Shown here piece by piece: positions 1-5,565 of a stretch of DNA of 13,454 nt (position 1 is the stretch's first letter; each line of letters opens with the position of its first letter). Both the position numbers and the translations under genes were made by a program. The notes under the pieces were generated by a model, which was given only the letters and a program-made list of their open reading frames with translations, was not told the DNA's origin and made no database searches. This DNA is from Gemmataceae bacterium (GTDB taxonomy: Bacteria; Planctomycetota; Planctomycetia; Gemmatales; Gemmataceae), in the NCBI GenBank assembly GCA_026418875.1, contig JAOAAM010000155.1, positions 1 to 13,454 of the forward strand, written 5' to 3'.

Positions 1-19
1 AGATGTGTATAAGAGACAG
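1..19 (+). other. Sequencing adapter remnant (Tn5/Nextera mosaic end)
   Basis: The first 19 bases, agatgtgtataagagacag, match exactly the transposase mosaic-end sequence used in tagmentation libraries. This is established knowledge of library chemistry. Its position at base 1, ahead of otherwise genomic-looking sequence, indicates untrimmed adapter at a contig end. Translated in frame it gives the artefactual peptide MCIRDS, which would falsely extend the first gene. It should be masked before annotation. Confidence 0.96.
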
Positions 20-81
20 CTATAGTTGCTACGACCCTTCGAGACCATTGAACCGTCGCCGCCCACGCCGTCGGCAATTCT

Positions 82-85
82 GGAG
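82..85 (+). promoter_or_regulatory. Shine-Dalgarno-like GGAG for the first gene
   Basis: GGAG lies 7 nt upstream of the ATG at 93. This is the main reason for choosing that start over in-frame codons further upstream, which run into the adapter. Confidence 0.45.
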
Positions 86-92
86 CCTGCAC

Positions 93-2486
93 ATGGACCA
101 AAAGTCGTCCCGTTCGGAGACCGCTCGAGGCAGTACGCCGCAACCGACGCACGATAGCTTGGCTGAGTTTGAACAGCATTTTCAACCGAATCCGGCGGCG
201 TCACCACCGCCCCTAAGTTACCCTTCGAGTTCGAGCGGCTCGACGGTGCCTTGGGCGGAACTGCTGAAACAACAGTCGCCCCCTAGCTCCGAAGACGAGT
301 TAATGATCGGCTCGATGCCCGAAGTCAGGGTCGAGTCATTAGCCGACGACGACGTAATGCGGCAATTGCGTCACGACGCCGCCGCGTCGGGCATTCTCGA
401 AAAATTATCCGGGGAATCGTCGAAGAAGATACGCGGAATCAAGGCGAGCCAACCGGAGCATCCGAGGTCAGCCACATCGCCTCGGGCCGAGGAATTGCCG
501 TCGGCCACCAAAATCCTTCCATCGCACGGAGCTGATCCCCGGCCGGGAGCCGGTGCAACGCCATCGACGGCTTCCAGCGTCCCGCTGGGAGTTTTCCCGA
601 GAACGAGCAGTGGGCACAGCAACGCCCATCCATTCGAATTATCCAAGACCGAGGCCACCGCTCCCTGCAGCAGCGCCTACACCACGTTCGGCACCAGCAC
701 TGTAAATCTTGGCAATATGCCCGGCATGCCGCTGACGGCGGTTGGATTGGGAGGCTCCACCCGCTCGTACCATGGAAGGTCAATAATGACGCAACGCTCA
801 CGCTCGATCCGACACAGCGCGTGGTTGGGAGGGGCAGCGTTGGGGGCCTCGGCCGTTGCGGTCCTGATGGGCATTTTGACGCTTTTCTTCCGACCAAAGA
901 GTTCCCCGCCGCAAACGACTTCAATCACCATGAGCGAGGACTCGGCTCAACCGGAGGTGGGTCAACGTTACCTGGAGGGTGGGGAGCCTGAATTGGCCCT
1001 CCAGGTTTTCTCGCGCTGCCCCGACACTCCGCACGTCTTGGCGGGTCGCGGACAGGCTCGGTGGCTTTCCTACCTGCGAAAACAACGGCACAGCCGCATG
1101 CCACTCTCCGAGGACGACCAGGAGGGCACAGAAGCCCGGCGGGAGTTGATTGCCGCGAAAACCGCCGAGTCCGCATTATGGCTTGGTCTGATCAACGAGG
1201 TCTTCGGGCAGTGGCGTGCGGCACGCGAGGTTTACGAAACAGCCCTGGGGAGCTACCCCTCGCACACACGCCTCTTCAAAGCAGCTTGCGCCCGTCTCGA
1301 TGCTCTGTTGGCCGCCAAAGACAGAGCAGCGGCGATTCCCGCCGACCCGCGGTTGGGCTTGGCGTTGATGATGACGTTCGTGGAGATGCCTGTAGAAAGC
1401 GGGGGAGCAGTCGAAGAGGCTGGCTTCGCCTTTTGGGAGGCCGTCGCGGCGGCGCAAAGAGGTGATTTCGAGGCGGGAAAGGCGGCGATGTTGCGAGCCA
1501 AGGCCGCTCACATTCAGCGCCGGGATCAAGTGCTTCGCGGCCAGAATCCGCTCAGCGATCCCCGCGAGGACATCTTCTTGCACAGCAGTGATCAACTGAT
1601 CGCCTATTGGGAGGTTCGCTCGCAGTTGCGTGCCGCGGGATTCAACGAGCATTCGCCGCAGCAGGCTCTGCATGAGTTAATCGAGGTGCATCGCCGCTAT
1701 GAGGAGGCCCGCCGCTCCGCCGCACAAGCCTTGGGCACACAACCCACGGAGGATCTTGCGGTGACCGTGAACCGGCTGGCACGTCAAAGGATGGAAGCCC
1801 AAGAAGAGTGGAAGCGAGCGGCAGCGGCGTTGCATAAAGCCCGAGAGGAGTGGAATCGTCAAGCCGAAGCATGGGAGGACCGAGAGCGTGTCGCTTTGAA
1901 TCGACTGAAGGCGGCGACCGATCGCGAACACGCGGCCCGCAAGGCGTGGGAGGAGACCATGCAGGCAAAGAAGAACGCGGAGGCCGCTTTCCAAGGCATT
2001 CGGGAGCGGTTGGCTCGGGCCAACTTGATCGGTCCCGGGGATGAATTGGATGAGGTCCTCCGAGCGTTGGATCAACTCTTGCTCACCAGCGTGAGTGACA
2101 AGGATCGAGAAATCGCACGCTTGCGACGGTTGTTGCAACAAGCTCAGCAGCGTGCCCACCCTGTGCCGGCCGACCCGGTGCGACCGGATCCGGACCTGGC
2201 CGAGCGCTTTTTCGCCGAGGGAGTGCAATTGTACTTGAGGAACCGATTCATCGAGGCCGAGGAGTATTTCGTCGCGGCGATCCGCAACCACGAGCGCGAT
2301 GCACGTTATCATTACCTTCTGGGTTTGGCCCGTTGGGCAAGCGGATATCACGAGGTGGCCGAGGCCGATTTTCGACGCGGGGCGGAGTTGGAGAAGCGCG
2401 GCATGATCGACCGTGCGGGCTTTACGGCCTTGCTGGAGCGGTTGCAAGGCCCGGCGCGGCGAGCCTTGAGCCGCTACCGCCCGTGA
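93..2486 (+). CDS. Membrane-anchored TPR/coiled-coil protein, function unknown
   Basis: I do not recognise a named family. From the ATG at 93 the product has 797 residues. Residues 1-240 are rich in Ser, Pro and Thr and look disordered, apart from a more regular acidic/amphipathic patch at about 53-105. One hydrophobic segment at about 244-266 (starting WLGGAALGASAVAVL) is a clear transmembrane helix. After it come TPR-like helices (about 284-320 and 360-395), a long charged coiled coil rich in Glu, Arg, Lys and Ala (about 530-690), and a good TPR pair at 701-770 (AERFFAEGVQLYLRNRF, then YHYLLGLARWASGYHEVAEADF). This suggests a scaffold anchored in the inner membrane, with its TPR part binding partner proteins; which side it faces is not clear because basic residues flank both ends of the helix. 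The reading frame stays open upstream to the adapter, so a longer N-terminus cannot be excluded. The gene ends 31 nt before the enolase-superfamily gene. Confidence 0.85.
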   Translation: MDQKSSRSETARGSTPQPTHDSLAEFEQHFQPNPAASPPPLSYPSSSSGSTVPWAELLKQQSPPSSEDELMIGSMPEVRVESLADDDVMRQLRHDAAASGILEKLSGESSKKIRGIKASQPEHPRSATSPRAEELPSATKILPSHGADPRPGAGATPSTASSVPLGVFPRTSSGHSNAHPFELSKTEATAPCSSAYTTFGTSTVNLGNMPGMPLTAVGLGGSTRSYHGRSIMTQRSRSIRHSAWLGGAALGASAVAVLMGILTLFFRPKSSPPQTTSITMSEDSAQPEVGQRYLEGGEPELALQVFSRCPDTPHVLAGRGQARWLSYLRKQRHSRMPLSEDDQEGTEARRELIAAKTAESALWLGLINEVFGQWRAAREVYETALGSYPSHTRLFKAACARLDALLAAKDRAAAIPADPRLGLALMMTFVEMPVESGGAVEEAGFAFWEAVAAAQRGDFEAGKAAMLRAKAAHIQRRDQVLRGQNPLSDPREDIFLHSSDQLIAYWEVRSQLRAAGFNEHSPQQALHELIEVHRRYEEARRSAAQALGTQPTEDLAVTVNRLARQRMEAQEEWKRAAAALHKAREEWNRQAEAWEDRERVALNRLKAATDREHAARKAWEETMQAKKNAEAAFQGIRERLARANLIGPGDELDEVLRALDQLLLTSVSDKDREIARLRRLLQQAQQRAHPVPADPVRPDPDLAERFFAEGVQLYLRNRFIEAEEYFVAAIRNHERDARYHYLLGLARWASGYHEVAEADFRRGAELEKRGMIDRAGFTALLERLQGPARRALSRYRP

Positions 2487-2505
2487 AGGATGCGGCCGTC
2501 CGCCG

Positions 2506-2511
2506 TACAAT
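2506..2511 (+). promoter_or_regulatory. Candidate -10 element (TACAAT) for a leaderless transcript
   Basis: TACAAT is one mismatch from the TATAAT consensus and ends 6 nt before the ATG at 2518. Transcription would therefore start at or very near the A of the start codon. No Shine-Dalgarno sequence is visible in the 31-nt gap, which fits leaderless translation. The -35 position (about 2483-2488, gtgaag) is a poor match. This is inference from pattern only. Confidence 0.35.
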
Positions 2512-2517
2512 CCCCGC

Positions 2518-3687
2518 ATGAAAATTGTCGAGTTGACGGCATTCCACATCCGGGTGCCGCTCCGGCGCGTGATCCGGCATGCGTCCTTCGAACGCCGCGA
2601 AAGTGACAACCTCGTCGTCCGATGTGTCCTGTCGGATCGGACCGTCGGCTACGGCGAGGGACTGCCCCGCGAATACGTCACCGGCGAAACGATCGATGAA
2701 TCGTTGAAGTTACTCCGCCGTAGCGATCTCGCGGCACAGTTTGCGCCATGCCGTGACTTCCCGTCGGCCGTGGCGATGGCGGAACGTCTGACCCTGGCCC
2801 CCATCCCGGGAGACGACCGCGCTTGCCAAGGTAACGCTGCCCGCTGTGCCGTCGAACTCGCTATTCTCGACGCTTTTGGCCGAGCTTGGGGCGAACCCCT
2901 CTCCCACGTCACGAAACAACTCGCTCCCGAACTTTATTCCCCTCGCCAGCGGGTGCAGTACAGCGGGATCATCGCCACATCGCGGGGAGTGAAGGTCCGA
3001 CTGGTAGCCTTGTTGATGCGGCTGTACGGCTTTCGCGACATCAAAGTGAAAGTCGGAATTCCGGGTTACAACGACCGGTCCCGACTGCGGGCCATCCGCC
3101 GCATCGTCGGCCGACGGGTCGATTTGCGGATCGATGCCAACGAGGCTTGGACAGCGGCCGAGGCCATCAGCCACATCAGGGAATTCGAACGATTCGGCAT
3201 CAGCAGCGTCGAACAGCCCCTGCCGCACGAATGTTTACAGGATCTTTCCGAGGTCCGCCGCCAAGTTCGCACGCCCATCATGCTGGACGAATCGTTATGC
3301 AGTTCGATCGACGCCCATCTGGCCGTGGAACTACAGGCCGCCGACTTGTTCAATCTCCGGTTGTCCAAATGCGGTGGCTTTATTCCAACGCTCCGACTGG
3401 CCCAGTTTGCGCGAAAGCATGGGATCGGTTACCAACTCGGTTGCCAAGTGGGGGAGACGGCGATCCTGAGCGCTGCTGGTCGGCATTTTGCCGGGAGCGT
3501 TGCGGACCTACGGCACGCCGAAGGCTCCTATGACCGTCACTTGGTGCTCGAGCCGCTCAGCGACGAAGATTTGACATTCGGCCGGGGAGGGTGGGCGCCA
3601 TTGCTCGTCGGGTCGGGCTTGGGGGTGTCCATCAACGCGACGGCTTTGGAGAGGCAGGTTGTGCGGAAGGAGCCGTTGATTGGGTAA
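2518..3687 (+). CDS. Enolase-superfamily enzyme (dipeptide epimerase / muconate cycloisomerase / OSBS type)
   Basis: The 389-residue product has the full enolase-superfamily layout: an N-terminal capping domain (about 1-130) and a TIM barrel (about 145-370). The catalytic set is complete. It has the KxK pair at K176/K178 (IKVKVG), metal ligands D206 (RIDANEAW), E232 (VEQPL) and D257 (MLDES), and the opposing base K284 (RLSKCGG). This is the muconate-lactonizing/dipeptide epimerase arrangement. Members abstract a proton alpha to a carboxylate, using a divalent metal (usually Mg2+), in the cytoplasm. Length is normal for the family. Substrate cannot be read from the sequence: L-Ala-D/L-Glu epimerase, o-succinylbenzoate synthase, N-acylamino acid racemase or another cycloisomerase all remain possible. 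Start is the ATG at 2518, with no ribosome-binding site visible. It overlaps the following hydrolase gene by 8 nt, so both are likely in one operon. Confidence 0.93.
   Translation: MKIVELTAFHIRVPLRRVIRHASFERRESDNLVVRCVLSDRTVGYGEGLPREYVTGETIDESLKLLRRSDLAAQFAPCRDFPSAVAMAERLTLAPIPGDDRACQGNAARCAVELAILDAFGRAWGEPLSHVTKQLAPELYSPRQRVQYSGIIATSRGVKVRLVALLMRLYGFRDIKVKVGIPGYNDRSRLRAIRRIVGRRVDLRIDANEAWTAAEAISHIREFERFGISSVEQPLPHECLQDLSEVRRQVRTPIMLDESLCSSIDAHLAVELQAADLFNLRLSKCGGFIPTLRLAQFARKHGIGYQLGCQVGETAILSAAGRHFAGSVADLRHAEGSYDRHLVLEPLSDEDLTFGRGGWAPLLVGSGLGVSINATALERQVVRKEPLIG
3665..3672 (+). promoter_or_regulatory. Strong Shine-Dalgarno (GGAAGGAG) setting a TTG start
   Basis: GGAAGGAG sits inside the end of the upstream gene, 7 nt before the TTG at 3680. 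A TGA immediately precedes that TTG in frame (3677-3679), so no earlier start exists. The next in-frame candidate lies inside the first core beta strand. The site therefore decides the TTG start. Confidence 0.7.
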
Positions 3688-4528
3688 CGTCTTCCTCTGG
3701 ACATGGCAGGCCAGCGATGGCTACCGCTGGCATTTCCGCCATTTCCCTCCGGCGGGCCGGCCTTGGGCGACGGTGGTCGGCGTCCACGGGATCCAAAGTC
3801 ACGGCGGATGGTACGAGGCCAGCTGCCGCTGGCTGAGCGATGCGGGATGCGACGTCTATTTCCTCGATCGTCGTGGCAGCGGACTGAACCAGGAACAGCG
3901 GGGCGACACCCCGAGCTTCCGCCGCTTGCTCGACGATGTCCGCGAGTTTGTCGCCTCTCGTCGCGGTCCCGGCCGTCCCCCGGTTTACCTCGTCGCCATC
4001 TCTTGGGGCGGTAAAATCGGCGCGGGGCTTTGCTATCGTCAACCTGGAATCATCGACGGACTGGCATTGTTGGCACCAGGATTCCGACCGCGAGTCCGAA
4101 CCTCCATCCGCGAACGATGGCAGATCGCGTCGGCCAGCGTCGTCCAACCCACCAAGCTCTTTCCGATCCCTCTGAACGATCCCGCGCTGTTCACCTCCCA
4201 ACCAGAGCGACAGGCGTTTATCGCCCAGGATCCACTGGCCTTGCGCGAGGCAACGGCCCGGTTCCTCGTCGAAAGCTTGAAGTTCGACATCTACCTGCGG
4301 CGTGCGACTCGACACGTCGTGGTTCCAGTGTTGCTAATGCTCGCCGGGGAGGATCGCATCATTGACAACGCCCGGACACGTCGTTTCGTCGATCGTTTCG
4401 CGACGCCGAATCGCACGATTCTGGAGTATCCGGGCGCCCACCACACGTTGGAGTTTGAGCCACGCCCCGAGCCAATCTTTCGCGATCTGACCGAGTGGCT
4501 CGCTGAACAAGCCAGGAGGAGAACATGA
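3680..4528 (+). CDS. Alpha/beta hydrolase (serine hydrolase, monoacylglycerol-lipase/S33-like)
   Basis: The 282-residue product is a typical-length alpha/beta hydrolase. The oxyanion-loop HG motif is at residues 36-37 (VHGIQSHGG). The nucleophile elbow AISWGG places the catalytic serine at S108. The acid is D225 in LAGEDRIID, and the histidine is H255 (or H254) in PGAHHTLEFE. The spacing and the H-x-L-x-x-E pattern resemble monoacylglycerol lipase/'serine aminopeptidase S33' hydrolases, which act on esters or amides of lipids and small molecules. There is no signal peptide, so it is probably cytoplasmic. It starts with TTG inside the end of the enolase-superfamily gene and ends by an ATGA overlap with the permease gene, so translation of all three is probably coupled. 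Substrate is unknown. Fold and triad are clear; precise subfamily is not. Confidence 0.93.
   Translation: MGNVFLWTWQASDGYRWHFRHFPPAGRPWATVVGVHGIQSHGGWYEASCRWLSDAGCDVYFLDRRGSGLNQEQRGDTPSFRRLLDDVREFVASRRGPGRPPVYLVAISWGGKIGAGLCYRQPGIIDGLALLAPGFRPRVRTSIRERWQIASASVVQPTKLFPIPLNDPALFTSQPERQAFIAQDPLALREATARFLVESLKFDIYLRRATRHVVVPVLLMLAGEDRIIDNARTRRFVDRFATPNRTILEYPGAHHTLEFEPRPEPIFRDLTEWLAEQARRRT
4514..4520 (+). promoter_or_regulatory. Shine-Dalgarno AGGAGGA for the ABC permease
   Basis: AGGAGGA, a near-perfect anti-16S match, lies 4 nt before the ATG at 4525 and within the last codons of the hydrolase gene. It supports the start that creates the 4-nt ATGA stop/start overlap. Confidence 0.75.
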
Positions 4529-5565
4529 ATCGGTGGCGTGCCTTCGGCTTATTGGTGTTAGCTCGCTTGCGGATTTTTTACCGCGAGCCGGAGGCCCTGT
4601 TCTGGGTCTATTTCTTTCCCCTGGTGATGGCGGTGGGCTTGGCCGTGGCCTTCTGGAATCGGCCGCCAGATCCCCCTGCCGTGGACGTCGTCCTGACCGA
4701 CCCGGGGACGAGCACGCAACAGTGGCTCGACGACCTCCGTTCCGGGGGTATCCGAGCCGAGCCGGCCACGGCGGAGGAGGCTCGGCGACGCTATCTGACG
4801 GGCAAAACCGTCCTCTACCTCATCCCCAATGGGGATGGACTGACTTTCGGCTACGACCCGACACGATCCGAAAGTGTATCGGCGAGGTATCATGTCGAGG
4901 CGGTTCTGCGTCGTCGCCAGGCGGAACCATCGCTCCGTATCACCGAGCAACTCGAGACGGAGCCGGGGAATCGGTACATCGACTTCCTGATTCCCGGGCT
5001 GATGGGGATGAACATCCTGGGCGGCGGCATGTGGGGGATCGGCTTCGTTCTCGTTGATCTCCGGGTCCGCAAAGTGTTGAAACGACTCGTCGCCACGCCG
5101 ATGCATCGGGGCGACTTTCTGGCATCGTTTCTGGCAGCTCGACTGCTGATGTTGCTGCCCGAGATGCTCTCCCTGTACGTGGTCGGCCGATGGGGCTTCG
5201 GCATGCCGATGCGCGGATCGGTCATCGCCATGGCAATCGTGATGCTTTTCGGTGCGGCTGCCAGCAGTGGGATGGGGCTGTTGGTCGCCAGCCGCACGGA
5301 AAAGTCGGAGACTGTGGTCGGGTTGATCAATCTTCTCGTGTTGCCGATGTGGCTGCTCTCGGGTGTCTTCTTCTCCTCGAAACGATTTCCGGACGCGGCT
5401 CAACCATTCATCCAAGCGTTGCCGCTCACACAAATCATCGACGGATTGCGCGACGTGATTCTCGAAGGAAAATCACTGCCGGAGATCGCGTGGCGGCTGG
5501 GAATTTTGGGACTTTACGCGGTGGTCTGTTTTACCTTAGCTTTGCGTTGGTTCCGTTGGAATTGA
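4525..5565 (+). CDS. ABC-2 type transporter permease
   Basis: The 346-residue product has the ABC2_membrane_3-type topology. One transmembrane helix lies at about 24-44, followed by a soluble extracytoplasmic loop of about 105 residues (46-150). Five more hydrophobic segments lie at about 152-177, 199-221, 231-254, 264-285 and 323-342. The stretch IDFLIPGLMGMNILGGGMWG and the following KRLVATPMHRGDFLASF (coupling-helix region) are characteristic of DrrB/NodJ/YhhJ-like exporters. Such permeases work with a separate ATP-binding subunit to export drugs, lipids or polysaccharides. No ATPase gene is present in the window, although such partners are usually adjacent. The start overlaps the hydrolase stop by 4 nt (ATGA). 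The 3' end overlaps the convergent acylase gene by 30 bp, and no terminator hairpin is visible. Cargo is unknown. Confidence 0.93.
   Translation: MNRWRAFGLLVLARLRIFYREPEALFWVYFFPLVMAVGLAVAFWNRPPDPPAVDVVLTDPGTSTQQWLDDLRSGGIRAEPATAEEARRRYLTGKTVLYLIPNGDGLTFGYDPTRSESVSARYHVEAVLRRRQAEPSLRITEQLETEPGNRYIDFLIPGLMGMNILGGGMWGIGFVLVDLRVRKVLKRLVATPMHRGDFLASFLAARLLMLLPEMLSLYVVGRWGFGMPMRGSVIAMAIVMLFGAAASSGMGLLVASRTEKSETVVGLINLLVLPMWLLSGVFFSSKRFPDAAQPFIQALPLTQIIDGLRDVILEGKSLPEIAWRLGILGLYAVVCFTLALRWFRWN

Noticed and set aside
1677..2609. 310-residue open frame on the minus strand opposite the TPR gene
   Set aside because: It lies wholly antisense to a well-supported gene, has no recognisable domain, and long shadow frames are expected in GC-rich DNA.
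4558..5433. 291-residue minus-strand frame opposite the ABC permease
   Set aside because: Its composition (many His, Gln, Arg) is that of an antisense translation of hydrophobic codons; the permease has clear transmembrane segments.
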